64,000 nucleotides of DNA from Oasisia sp. SBJ-2009 (lineage: Eukaryota; Annelida; Polychaeta; Sabellida; Siboglinidae), in contig OZ024857.1 of the NCBI GenBank assembly GCA_964017155.1, forward strand, positions 19,140,904 through 19,204,903. The letters run 5' to 3'. Below the pieces are notes generated by a model. That model was not told the origin of the DNA and ran no database searches. It worked only from the letters and a program-made list of their open reading frames with translations. Each line of letters opens with the position of its first letter. Position 1 is the first letter of the stretch. The translations under genes and the position numbers were made by a program. Shown one piece after another: positions 38,236 to 51,312 of this stretch.

Positions 38236-40026
38236 ATGACATTCCGAACATACACACATCGGAAAAAGGTGGTAGAAACGTTTTGAAAAAGCCCAAATAT
38301 TAGGCCAGTTAACTGGAAGATTACCCGTTTCTGGGAGTCCAATTCTCTCCTAGTCGACACTGGCAACAGCCCATCAGATAGTTCGCGCTTCACTTGGTTC
38401 AGAAAAGTTCAGGTCAAGACGGAACAGTCCAGTAGACATCCCACGTTTTGTTGTAATACAATTAAAATGTTCATAACTTTTTTGAGCCATGGGTAGTAGT
38501 TACCTATAATAATAATTCGTATTCTCAAATGTATACCCGCGTCAAAACATCACAGTTCGTGACAAATCAAAACTCATGTCACTGAAATGTGTTCTAGATA
38601 CTAATTTAACATACTCGTCCTATTTTAATAAATGACAATCTTGCAGTGATTACATGACATGCTGTGGCGTGATGTGTCCCCAGGACATTTTGCCAGTAAC
38701 AGATACAGATGCTACGACCATAGAACACTCTATCCAGACCAGACAGAATAACATGGTTTTATTTGCAAGCATCTTTTACTCGATTTTGATTTTGCTTGTC
38801 TGCTTTCATAAGTACTTTGCTCCTAATTCTAATCAACATTTTAAGCAAATATGGCTACCAGGAAGACTAACATATCACATTATAAATCATGGCGTTTTCA
38901 TCACATGTATCAATGTGCATCAGTGACATATAATGCTGCTGAAGTTGGTAAAACAAGAACGAGTCTTTCAAGCTGTTTCGATTTTTTGCTGCGTCATTCT
39001 TTGAAATTTTTTCAAGTGAGCCACAGTCATCTGGTCATCGTTGCTACAAGTCTTGCTATGGAGCAGGACTACATAAGCTGATACACGTTGATCTATTGTT
39101 CAATGACTTTCAGTTTATTGTTCATGAAGGTATGTGCGCTGCTTTAATACAGACATTTGCTGTCAAGTGGAATGGAAGAAATTGAAAACGGAGACAATTA
39201 ATGTGTCTATGGCGGGTGGGAACACTGGTTACCTGGCAACCTGCAACCGCTTTCTAACTTGTTTGTTGTGTGCTTCCTGTCCGCTTCAGCTGCATCTTGT
39301 ACGCCATCGCTGCATGTGTAATTCTGTTTGTTTTACCTCTTTGTTTTATTAATTTTAATACGGGGTAGAACTACCCACTAGTCTGCTAGTCAGTACACTA
39401 GTAAAGATGAGGGCAGACTAGTAAAGCAGTCTACTACAAGTTCAGCATGTCATCCACCCCACCCTACAGCAGTCAATCAAGCCTTTGTAGTCGTGATGAC
39501 ATAACCCATTCATGGATCCAGGTGTTACTAAATCCCATGCAACTAAACATTGATAAATTGTTTCCAGTGAACAACTGGCTACAGCAGTGACAGCTTCACT
39601 TATTGATAAATTAAGAAATTTTCTTAGGCATGGCCACCGGGTACAAACTTCTTTGGGCCTTATTTATCAGATTAACAATTCTTTGATGTGTATACTTTTC
39701 TACAGCGTGATATTTTTATTTCGTAATACAGGAGCTGTTTTTGTAACACCGTAATATGAGATCAATTCCCAGAACGATTATGGAAAATATGTGGTATAGG
39801 CACTGTTGATTTTCTCATTAGGGGCCATGTTAACGTTTTGTCAGATTATATGGAAACTATACCTGAGAAAATGTTTAGACAATAACTGCAATTATGTCAT
39901 TGACATGCTCATCAAATTTCATCAAAATCACATACCTCTGACTCTTAAAATGCAAGCATGTGCGTTGCACGTCAATATTGACAAAATTTAGCATGTTTTT
40001 TTGCATCCACAGGGTCATGTAAATGG

Positions 40027-40218
40027 CTCAAAATCACTAAGCTAACTACACCCTGCCTAACATGCATCATTACACATTTACACTGCACATCATAGCACTG
40101 AATCTACTGGTGTGTCTGCTTTATTCTACCCGTTTCACATCAAAATAATTTTTCAACATTTTAAATAACACAATTTGTATGGGTCAGACCAGGAAGTCTA
40201 ACTGTGCTCTGACCCCTA
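40027..40218 (-). repeat. Interspersed repeat B, copy 2
   Basis: The reverse complement matches 20841-21050: AGGGGTCAGAGCACAGTTAG, ACTTCCTGGTCTGACCCA, TTCAGTGCTATGATG and GCATGTTAGGCAGGGTGTAG. Opposite orientation and 19 kb apart. Confidence 0.7.
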
Positions 40219-41157
40219 GAGTGGTATTGGTTAATGAGTAATAACTTGGTTAATATGGTTAATAACTGGCATCAATTTTCAGTAGCAAGTGCAATTTTTT
40301 AATACAGATCATATCTTAATTTGTTCATTAATTACTTTAATATTATTGTTTATTATTACTTTGTACCTTTATGAGCATTGAATTTGTTAACGGGGGTGCA
40401 AAACACAATTTTTTATAATTGTAGTGACTAAAATTTTATTTATGTTTTTATATTTTGGAGAACTTGTAAGCGTTTTGGTGGACTAGTAAATTCTTTAAAA
40501 ATCCTCCTGTCTGGCAAAATAAATGCCTGAGTTCTATCCCAGTAATAAATTTATAAAATAGTATGTCCAGTAACAGTTAAGTGTTTAAGAAAATGTGTAG
40601 TAAATTGACTGCAGAATACGTTAAAAAAATTGAACCCTGTCCAGGGTTCTCTCTACAATATTGACTCAATATTGTGTATGCGTTGATGTGTCATAGCATA
40701 CAAAAGTAATCAATACAAACTACCGGTAGTAAAAAGTAATCTTACAGAAAAGTTTAGAATCATCATGTATTCAAAACATACGTTCAGGTGCTGTTATTCA
40801 AATGCGTTACCCAGTAGGACTAACAGCAACAGATACCAGCCATTGAACTGGTGACACTAGCCTTTTTTACTAGGTGAATCCATTAGTTGACCCATTGTAG
40901 GTATGGTAGACCTGTACTCTTTGCTAAATCAAACAGTAAAAAACAATGAAACATTTGCTAACATCCACCAAATAATTATTGTAAAGTTAAACGACAACAG
41001 TTGTGATCAGTTAAAATAATAATGAACTGTAATAGTTGTGCGTGGTTTATGCAAAACACTGATTTTGACATGTTTCAACTACATGTAACAGGTTGCGCCA
41101 ACATAATTTTGTTATTCGTGCATTACAGTGGCTGTATACTTTAGAAATGTTATATTA

Positions 41158-41282
41158 CCAGTCTCTAATTGTAACAGATCACTAAGTACTTCCAGTCTCT
41201 AACTGTAACAGATCACTACTTCCAGTCTCTAACTGTAACAGATCATTACTTCCAGTCTCTAACTGTAACAGATCACTACTTC
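41158..41282. repeat. 30-bp minisatellite, four units
   Basis: Four near-identical units of CTTCCAGTCTCTAACTGTAA + CAGATCACTA. The first has ATT for ACT and extra bases before the second unit; the third has ATTA for ACTA. Confidence 0.92.
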
Positions 41283-43264
41283 TAAGTCTAGTCCGTGTGA
41301 CCTGGGTCCTATTGTTGGAGTCTTGGAGACATCGTTGGCTTCAGTATCGTGGGTGAACAGGACAGGATGCCATCGTCATCATGAGAGAGAAACTGGAGCC
41401 TAACACAGTGTCAACCAAATTTATATAATGTATTATTACACTATTAAATAAAAAAATGTATTGTTTTGTTCATGAACAGCACACTTCATTTGAACTACCT
41501 GTTTGTTTGTTGTTTATTACAATATTGTTGCATTGCACTGACAGTACCAAGTACTAGACTACTACTAGTACAAAGGATGTCAGCGTGAATTGCAGGAACA
41601 GATTAAATAGAGATAGTCATAACAATATTTATTACCGGTAACCTATTGATTATTAAAGCATAGAATACATGTCATAACGCGCCCAAGATGACCATTTTAC
41701 AATTAGCAAGAATAATTTACAATACATGACTAAATACATAATCTAATGTGACACTAGGATGATCTGAATTGCAAGGTGGCTGTATTGCCAAGGTAATGCA
41801 CATTCAACTGTACATTAAGTACTACAGGACATGCAGGTGTATGTATGAAAACGATATCATTGTCTATGTTGTAAATAAAACTGTTCCTGAGCGTTACATT
41901 TGTCAGTTCTTACTTTGTGTTGTCTTCACCTTGCACTATGTAACAAATCCCCGTATTCCGCATGGTTTCTACTATATAATTTGGTTGGGATGGAACAAGT
42001 TTGATTTATTTCTTTTGAGTTTTATTATTCATCCTTAAGCCACACAAGGCCGCGACATTTTCAAACATTCAACATATTCACTTAAACTAAATTTTAGGCA
42101 ATTTTTAAAAGTATGTTTTTGTTAATCCTGGTATAATGACACCCTTATTATACAAAAAGAAAATTTTATAGAGCGTCAAATGTTGTTAAATATGTCAGAC
42201 GTCTGAAAATGTCATCACTTTTGTGTTTTTCAGGGGGTGTATTTTCTACTGAAATGGAATACATTGTGATTTTGGTTTAGTGACGTTTCTAGCACAAGTT
42301 GTTGTTCCTGCATCTGTAGCACTTTGTCCCGCCTTACGCACGTGTGTCACTGCCTCACTGACAGTGCCAGTGAGACAGTGACACAGTCACCTTGAAATGT
42401 TCAATGCTCTCATGTTAAATGGATCGAACATACCTACATTTGACCAATGTGCATGCAGGTACTTATAGTAATTGTTGTATATTTAAGGTTCTAGCACAAT
42501 GTGTCTGCTGCACCATTAACAGTTTGTTTTGTTGTGTTGATAATATATTTCTGTTGTCTCATGCAAGCTTTGTTGTTCACACCTGCCAGACGCACACAAG
42601 GGAATCACATATGTAAGGGGCACTAGTAAATGAAAGGTTACTGAAGGTTTTGATCTGAACAAATGCATCATTGTTTATGTGGTGAAGCCAGTAATACTGT
42701 ATGACTTGGGGTCATCTACGAGTTGTATATGCTCAATATTGTGAGAGAAAAAATACCATCTGTCTCCTTTTAGTCACACACAAATCATGTCCGATACACA
42801 AGTCCTTCCTCTATCCACAGACAGTAGTACTGACTGTTCACATGTGTTCACACACGTACAGATAATGGCAGCTGTCCAGTAATATCTGAAACTTAAACAA
42901 ACGTTTGAAAATATTGCAAACAGCATCTGCAAATGCTACCATCTGTACACTGTTCCCTATCTTAATAGCTTTACACTTGTTCCATTGTTGACAGTGGAAG
43001 AATCCACACAACATGATCGGGATAGGTAAAGCAGTTGAGATTGAAGTGGTTGCAGACACTCCTGCTGTCTAAATACATGCATTCACTATGATACCTTGCA
43101 ACCAACCCTTCATCTTTGCACTACATAGGATATGCAATCACAGTACACGTTATATGTTGCATGTTACGCTATTGACATCACATGACGTTTCGTATGTATT
43201 CCCCCGCATCAGTGCTCCTTGATGTGTCGATTGGTTGTAGTGCTGAGACGACCCGAACGCAGTG

Positions 43265-46200
43265 ATGCAGACCTTCAGCGAGGCGAAGGAGCTGCTGACA
43301 GACATGTATGCCTGCTTCAGGCTGCAGTCAACCCGCACTCACATCACCCTGCTGCCCAAGTACATCAGTAACATCAAGACGGGCATCACTGAGCAGATCA
43401 ATGCACAGGTCGGACTCTATTCACAAAAGTAAGTCTGATGCATGCATTGGTAACCTTGACTCGTGGAGTCTTTGTTGGCAAGGTTTTATGTGTTCTTATC
43501 TCATTCTGTCTGCCCCAGAATGTTTGTTCCATTCTACCGCATTGTGGAGGTCTTTACGGAGGAGTGATCAGAGTATTGCCAGTCCAAGAATTCCTGGTTT
43601 ATGTGTGTATGCATACCCATACATTTTGACAACCAGGTCTGAGGACAGGCAGGTCCTGTCACTGTCAGCTTAAATTTCTGTCTTCCTGAACTGATGTACA
43701 AAGGAGCTCAGAGTTATCAAATAGTGTGAATTTGTCCAAATGGCCTTGACTAGAATTAGCAGTGTACCCTTAGCATTGTAATATGGTGGCACGGATATTA
43801 TGGGAAAGATCAAATGAGCTACGAGTGAATGAGTACAACATTATCCACAGTTGATCTCACAGTTTTCTTTATGTAATGCTACTCTGGACTGGTACATGTA
43901 ATATTTCCATTAAGTTTCTGTCAGTATGTTGTTCAGAACTAAAGTGGAGTTTTGCTATTGCAATAATGCAGAAAATTATACTTCTGTTGACTATTCTCAA
44001 TATACACGTATCTTGTTACACTAATGTCACATGTTTTTGTCCAGAAGCATGGTAAAGATAGTTTCCATGCGTTACCTGCAAATATACTACTAAATGAGTT
44101 TAGTGACAAGTTGACAACACTCTGTCTAGGCACAGGGGAATAGAACACTAAGAGACTGGATCCTGCATAAATCGACTCGCTTTTAAATTTTAACGGCATT
44201 GTGTCATTAGTATTTAGGTGCTTTTCCAGGCGCCTAGAAATGATAGAATGTTGACAAAGCTGGTGTGAAACGGGTGCATTGTGATTATTGCATTTGGTTT
44301 TCTAAAACTGTTATTACCTTTCACTAACAAAATTACATTCTTGTCAGCTCGTCAGCCTCAATTTACTGTTTAAAATCGATTTTGCACTAATGGGTTGTAC
44401 TGAAACACAGAATGTACCACCGGAACAATTGCTGGTGTGTAACATAAATAATTATTGTCCTTAGTGATATGGCTACAGATTTTTATAGTTTGAAGGAGCT
44501 CCTTAAATTTTAATCCAGATTTTGTTTTCCCCAATGAAATTCGGTTTCAAGGTACCATAATATTTTCCATTGCCCTATATGCAGTATTAGACGTGTAGTA
44601 TTGGTACAGTTGTACTGTACTTTACACTTGTTACTTGATGATCTGAAACAATTGAGTGTATAAAGCTATAAAACCACACTTCAGCCTAGATGGAAGGGCA
44701 GTAAAAAAAAAAACTCAGTAAAAAAAAAAATCCTGAGTCCTGAGTAAAGCTGTTCACAACAGATGATGATGTCACTACATATGCAAACGGTTTTAGGGTT
44801 AATCACATAAACATCAATTTGGATTAAATTTGTACAAGGCTACATTTAAAAATTGAATGTAAAAACAAGAATTTAGTTTGCCTATATATTAACGTTTCAC
44901 TGACTTCATATTCTTCAGATATACCAAAATGATAAAAAAAACTTATTATTTACGCTCAGAGAACAACACACAAGTAATTTTTTTATAATATGGGCTTCAC
45001 TTTTTGCATTGAAACCTTTGATTTGGTTAACTTTCAGGTCTTGAAAATGAGGTTGGAAACATCAGTATTCCACCACATATTAATGAGATGGTTTGTTTTC
45101 CCTCCACGTAGACTCGGTGGCGTGATGATTGCCTACAACAACGTGAGGCTACTGAGCAGCCATGGTAACATCCTTGATGACCAGCCGTACCTCCACTTCG
45201 ACGTGCAGACCGACTACATCATCTTCCAGCCGACGGTCGGCAGTATTGTGAAGGGATGTGTGAACCACATCGGCAAGGGCCACATTGGCTGCCTCGTTCA
45301 CGACTGCTTCAACGGGGCAGTACCGCAGCCGTGGGACAGTGGCGACACCTGGCCAGGAAACAACCTTGACAATGGGCAGGAGTTTCTGTTTGAGGTCGAC
45401 CAGATCCACACGCAGAATGGCATTCTCTCGATGAGGGGGAAGCTTATCGACAGCAGGTCAGTTGAGGGTATTTTCGTAAGGGTTTTTGGAAATTGTCCTC
45501 AGTCCAAATATTACATTTATCTTTGTATCCCAATGTGCGTATGTGTACGTTTTATTAATAGTTAAAGTTGTCACGGATGTTTAAGTGCATTGAGCCTGAA
45601 AGCTGTGTCAGACTGCATTTTTTATTAAACATTTCCATGCAGCTTGATGATTTTAACATTAATTTTTTTGGTACTCATATTTAGTAAAGTATTTAGATGT
45701 AACATTGTATTGAGTTGCCAAAGTGATTATCAACCTCAACAAGCACAAGAATGATAATTTCTAACCTTAATTTCAGTTTCTTCTTCAGTTGAATCGTTTT
45801 CCTCTTGTTTTATAATGATATACATTCCCATCTCATACTTTGACGTGGAACTGTCTGGTTGGTCGCATGCAGTATTGTTGTTTAACGTAGACAAAATCAG
45901 TAGTAGAATTTTTATAAATTTTGGGTTTTTTCAAAAACAAAAATTCAATGGTGTGGAGTTTTCATTAAACAACAAATGTGTTTTGCAGCCTGTTTCAATA
46001 TACCGTAACGTAAGACTGTTGGAACTTTTACAAAGTACCCATCTAATGATTCATGATAATTATTTCATGATTTTAAGAAAACGTAGATTCTTTTATGAAA
46101 CTAACTGACTATGCAGTATAAATCAACCTGATTTGACATGGCCAGATGATTTGAGGAGTGCACTTTCAACATCAAGTCAAACCTGGTATGACATTTTCAT

Positions 46201-46855
46201 TTATGCCTGTCAGTAAGTGAAAGTGTATCATGTCAGAAACTGATCAGTTGGTCAGAAACCTCAACTGTCATTGCCCCTGTATAATCATTACTTCTCCATT
46301 CCATGTTACAGTATATTGCCGTTGCCGTCTGCGTCAAAAGGGAAAAAGAGGAAGCGACAGTCAGACAGTGTTCAACTATCTTCTAAGCGGCAGTGGAGTT
46401 CATCCTCGTCACAGTCTATTGATACTTCCAGAGATGCAGTTGAGAATGAGGAGTGCAGTGAAACAATGGCACCGCCCAGTGCAAGGAAGAAGAAGAAGAA
46501 ACACAAACATACCAAGGACACAGACTTGAGCAGTGATTCTGGGATAGATTTCTTGCCTTCACCCAATGTCCTTGTCAACGGATCTCACTCAAAACACAGG
46601 AAGCACAAAAAGAGAAAAACGTCAAATAACGACGACAGTGCTGCAGTGAAAGATGAATGCTTCGAGGACAATGATGAAAGTTTCTTGTCCAGTGCCCATG
46701 AACATTCATCATTGGTCAGGTGTTTGTACCCAAGTGAAACCAGTGGTGGTTCACCTCAGTCGACACCAGGGAAAACCAGCACCCAGACTCGTGAATCTGG
46801 GTCAACAACAAAGAAACATAAAAAGTCAAAGAAGATGAAAACGGAACCTGAGTGA
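43265..46855 (+). CDS. POLR1F: RNA polymerase I subunit RPA43 (POLR1F / TWISTNB)
   Basis: Three coding exons, 43265-43428, 45112-45456 and 46312-46855, join in frame to 350 residues (human 338). RPA43 forms the stalk of RNA polymerase I with RPA14-type partners and contacts RRN3/TIF-IA during rRNA transcription in the nucleolus. The N-terminal part (LLTDMYACF...HITLLPKYI) and the next block (LGGVMIAYNNVRLL, DDQPYLHFDVQTDYIIFQP, GCVNHIGKGHIGCLVHDCFN) match the shared RPA43/RPB7 stalk fold and the OB/S1 domain. NHIGKGHIGCLVHDCFN is the most diagnostic piece. The last exon is a charged tail rich in Lys and Ser (ARKKKKKHKHTKD, KHKKSKKMKTEPE), as in animal homologues, probably nucleolar targeting. 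Start: an in-frame stop lies seven codons upstream, so the ATG at 43265 is the likely start. A short upstream coding exon using the acceptor just before it cannot be excluded, because vertebrates have a longer N terminus. Confidence 0.92.
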
Positions 46856-48157
46856 TAAAGATTTCTCCAAAGTGTATTTGTATAAAATAATTGTAAAGAT
46901 ACAAAATACAGCATGCTCAGATTGGAACAAAACATTTTCATAATGTGGTTGGAGAGAGTCAAGTTACACACATGTGATAGCTATAAGTATTCATGTTATT
47001 GTCGGCCATAGGATAAGTTATACTGTTTAATTTGCTTTTCTCACTAACAGCCAATAATTATCATACAATTTGGTCTTATCCATTTCACAGTTGTTTGGTA
47101 AATTACTGTGCTGCTGTTGCCAAATTGTAGAAATGTGAGAGAAAAACAACATATGGCTAAGCGAATCATTAAGTAAGTAGTCGGATTTTTGAAAACTTAA
47201 GTTTATTATAATTTATTGCAAACTTTTCCACAGTGTGAGGTAAATGTTTTGGTTAATGTTGGCCTCACCTGTCATGGTAGTACATTTACCCAGAGTTGGA
47301 ACAACTTTCCAATGATAAATGCATCAGGACATTTGTTTTGTTAATGTAGTCCTGAAATAAGAACTGTTCCACCCGAGCAAGATGTGATTGATTTTAAAAG
47401 CCATACTACGTGTGTTGGAAAGAGTGTCCAGCGTGTTTTGTTATTGGCTCTTACTAGTAGCATCTTATAGCTACTCGTGTATATTGCCTTTGTATGCTAT
47501 AATTAAGAAGTAGTGTTTATATTTCCCTTGGTGAGTACGAATAACAACAAGCACAGATCGTTGAATGTAAATCAAATTACTTTGAAAATGTTACATGGTT
47601 ACTGTCGCACGTATGTGTGTGTAACCATGTAGTAACGATACTGGAAGGTATGTGCATTATATAAAATTATGTACACTGTTTTGGCTCAGTCCAGTACACT
47701 CTGTAAAGGGAGTCTCTTAGCACTCAGACCTGACCATTGCCAGGTAAATTATACTGCTGGCAAAAGACCACTTCAAGATAAAACATGTTGCCAAAAGTCA
47801 TCAACATTATTTCTGCTAAATAAAATAATATATGATATGGTAACATAACGGGTTACAATATAATAAATAATGAGCAGGTAAAAAAAATGCTTGACAACTG
47901 AACAGCGCAATTGTTTCGCAGTTTTCGCCTCAACTTTCGCCTCAATTGCGTAAAATCATTAGTATCCAAGCTCCGATGTGCCCACGTTACGATAATGTTG
48001 AACATGGCAAAAATCATCTTCAGAGCGTAGAAACGCGTACGGTTCGTTGGGAATACAATCTTAACATTTTTACTCGATTACTTGGGAAGACTAAACTCGT
48101 TTTGCAATTTATAAAGACATTTCCTGTCTTACACAGCTTATTCGGTAACACCGCACC

Positions 48158-48278
48158 TAACGTACGGTAACCTAATTCTGTCATATTTTCATTGTTCATG
48201 ATGTTCTGATTCTGCGTAGTTGAGACATTGCATGCCGAATCAGAACATAATATGACGGAATTATGTTACCATACGTTA
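48158..48278. repeat. Foldback (inverted repeat) ~50-bp arms
   Basis: The left arm TAACGTACGGTAACCTAATT...GTTCTGATTC pairs with the right arm GAATCAGAAC...AATTATGTTACCATACGTTA around a ~25-base loop. It could be a small MITE. No clear target duplication was seen. Confidence 0.75.
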
Positions 48279-48597
48279 GTATTTCGTACACCACCATGTC
48301 TTCTTTCTCTCACATGTTTGTTACACTGGTTTTTCCGTCATTGCTTAGTTACTGTCTTGACTATCGCGTCACTCTGTTTGATACTGTACTCATCGGCTGT
48401 AGTTGCTTTTGTCGGCTTCTCTGGTTAATTCCTCCACAAACTCCTCATGTTTTTCTAGCTTCCATATCTTCATTTTTGGACTCTCCTAGTCTGCTTCGTC
48501 TTCCTTTTCTGCACCCAATTCAAGCAGTCTGTACTGATGCAAAACTACTGCCCCTGGTATCATTTTTGCATCATTCGCCAGCCTTTTGTATCGTCTT

Positions 48598-48599
<2 letters not shown>

Positions 48600-48662
<63 letters not shown>
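48600..48662. repeat. TA dinucleotide microsatellite
   Basis: About 31 uninterrupted TA units, an obvious source of spurious Tyr/Ile frames on both strands. Confidence 0.97.
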
Positions 48663-48664
<2 letters not shown>

Positions 48665-49245
48665 CAGATAGTCTATCTGGGTTTTGATCTGTGGGCCATT
48701 TTTGTAGGTGGCCAAGTGTTCTCGGGGAAGCTCGTGTTGGCAATGCACACCTGTAGCTATCATATCACCATTGTTCACGACTTTCCTCAGTCCTCTGCAA
48801 ACTCTTCCATGTGTCCATTTAAGTCCGCTTCTGTTACCAGTTCCTCTACGTGAAACGTTCATTCTCTGTCTTCCGTCTGTTCACATCCTGGCATATGTTG
48901 ATGTTATTGACGTCGCAACCTAATATACAAGTCTTGTCAGTCCGCCGTCAAGTCTCTGGAAGGATTCACTCTCAGTTGTTGTCCTCGTTATCGCGACATT
49001 CATCTTGTGTATGTGGAATTTACACAGGTCCGCTTCTGTCGTATTTGCTGACCGTTCCCATGGCGAAGCGCGCAGCCAATTGTAAACTGTGCGCCATACT
49101 AATTGGACATGGAATTTTCGAAGAATTCACCTTTTGTCATAGCTTAGCGTTGTCAATGTAGATCTGGTGCCATTTTCTGAGATCCAGATATGAGACGACG
49201 TGTTTTAAGGGAGATAAATTTATATTTTACACGAATAGAAGCTTT

Positions 49246-50080
49246 GTTAATTTAATATTACGGAAGGTGAAGATTTCTTGCAGCGCGTGAGTTATCTTAC
49301 CACGTGTCGACTGATTAGGTAAGGACACTTGGTAAGAGGGTATCTTCTATTTAGCGTAAATCATCTGAAGCCAAGGTCGGAGACGCATCAAGACAAAATG
49401 GTTGACAAATCTCAAAATCGTTAACTCATTAAGCAATTTAGTCAAGTTATGAACGTAGACCAGGGAGCTAAGGTGGATCAGCAAGTGTATGAAAGTAAGT
49501 GTTGAATTAGGGGAAAGGAATGCTTGACATCGAAGCAATGCAAGTAAAGCAATTAAATAAGACCAAAGTGTTACTGTGTTGCAGTTTACTGAGAACCCGG
49601 CGGGTAATTAATACAATAATTCGACACTCGAAATACTGTTTCTTTTTTAATAAGCGGTGACATTATTCTAATAAGCATGTGCTGCAGTGTGTACTTATTA
49701 TATTAAATTATACTACCCTGCCTGCCTATCCTAACTACAATGTATAACGTAATGTTCTACCAGTTCTTTGAAAAGCGGTGTCACCATCCAATCTCTCTGA
49801 TGCATTCAGACTACTGCGTAAGTACTATCCAGCAGTTCATAGCCGAACAGACTAACTCTATTACAGCATTCTTCAACCAGTAGCCTCACGTGTTAAGTTA
49901 TAACTATCAAAACCACGACACGTTAATTTGATATTGCAGAAGGTGAACACAGGTACTTCTTGTTTCGGGTACAACGTCTTACGTTGCGTCTACAGCGGTA
50001 AGGATACGTGCTTAGTAGGCCTAATAACAGGTAATTTATTTTGTAAATCCTTTGACACCAAATTTAGAAGCGCATCAAAA
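49246..50080. repeat. Old direct duplication (two ~160-bp copies)
   Basis: The copy at 49246-49405 (GTTAATTTAATATTACGGAA, AGGTGAAGATTTCTTGCAGC...AGGTAAGGACAC...ATCAAGACAAAATGG) recurs, diverged, at ~49922-50080 (GTTAATTTGATATTGCAGAA, AGGTGAACAC...CGGTAAGGATACGTGCTTAG...ATCAAAACAG). Same orientation, about 676 bp offset. Neither copy encodes a recognisable protein. Confidence 0.55.
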
Positions 50081-51182
50081 CAGATTACGAGATGAAACGA
50101 CCGAAGTCAGGTATTTCTACCACCACCCGCTCTGCTACACGGACACCGGATGGTAGACCCTACTGAAATGGTCCACAATTGGACACAACAAATTCGATTC
50201 GAGACTGGCAAAACGGGGAAGCCGGTTTAAATACCAGATGAAAAGGGATTCGCGACATTTGTCGTTGCTTGTGCACCTTCCTTGATAATAGTGAGTAACG
50301 CGATCCTTGTGACAGGGTTGCTTGGATTGTAAGATCCGCCTGTGGCTAGCTGTAGCTCGTCGAAGGCCGCACTACACTTGATGTACCTGCTTCTTATTTT
50401 TATTTACATTTCCTTGTTGCAAACGTATCCTTGCCAAAATGTTAGGTACTAGGCTTCTGCGCGTTATCTTTTCGTCAGATGATTAATACATAATATGATT
50501 TGCCTATGGGATCCTCGTTTTGATCACTGTTCTTAATGTCCATGTCCGTCTGTACAAAAAATGTACCCACTAATACATGGAATTAATTTCTTTCCCAGAA
50601 TGCGTGAGAACATTTTGGACACATGCCAAGTATCCGGGTCCACCTATATTTTTGTCTTTATAAAGATACATGTAAATTATTAAAAACATTTTTTGCACGA
50701 ATGTAGAGTTGACTTTCACAAGCGCCATCTTTAATGTTTTACATCTATTAAACTATGCCAAATAAACAGTCTGGCACAGTTTGCTGTGGAAGAAATGCTT
50801 TACCACTCAGAATGACAGCTATTCTTATTTGGAGTCGAAAATTACTTAATGTAGACGAAACTAAATATAATTCGCACCACAGTGGATCAACGATATTTTC
50901 ACGAGAATTAAACTCAACTCTGCATATTCGAGCATCGAAAAAGTTACTAAATGTGTTTTTACTTCCGAAATTATTTAAAATGTACATACTCTACACGTAA
51001 CTTATCTATCCACTGTGCTTGACTGTTGTGGGTAAAAATCTATAATTATATTGTATGTTAAGGGCAAAAAATAAGTTGGACCCGGGTGCAAGACAAGTAC
51101 CGGAAGTACAATTATGGTTCGTAAGTATGCGTAATTTTCCGATTAATAGCAATGTTTCCGGTTATTGAAAAGAGGCGTCTGC

Positions 51183-51242
51183 ATGGAGTCGTCTGCTACA
51201 GGGGCGGCGACAAGGACGCGGAGACGTCGACCGTATAGATAG
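51183..51242 (+). promoter_or_regulatory. Upstream ORF in the probable SLC16 5' leader
   Basis: An ATG (ATGGAGTCGTCT...) opens a 19-codon frame ending in TAG 70 bp before the SLC16 start codon. If the transcript begins upstream of it, this uORF would tend to reduce translation of the transporter. Whether it is in the mRNA is unknown. Confidence 0.4.
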
Positions 51243-51312
51243 TGCCTCCTACCCGGCGAGCGACACCCGAAATGGCCGGGACGATGACCTGAACAGCGCG
51301 ACAACAGGAACC

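Larger units (their letters stand above)
35470..43260. other. Gene-poor stretch
   Basis: No exon with a recognisable domain was found between the tandem-RFX gene and POLR1F. Contents noted separately are a promoter-like patch near 37.8-38.2 kb, repeat B copy 2, and a 30-bp minisatellite. Some of this may be the first intron of POLR1F if that gene has a distant non-coding first exon. Confidence 0.45.
46856..51182. other. Intergenic stretch, no gene recognised
   Basis: Between POLR1F and the SLC16 gene. It contains a foldback (48158-48278), a TA microsatellite (48600-48662) and an old direct duplication (49246 / 49922). Frames of up to 196 residues here cross the TA run and have no domain. The left end should be the POLR1F 3' UTR. 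Confidence 0.45.

Noticed and set aside
48263..48862. Frames of 196 and 100 residues around the TA run
   Set aside because: They read IYIYIY through the microsatellite and have no domain or splice support.
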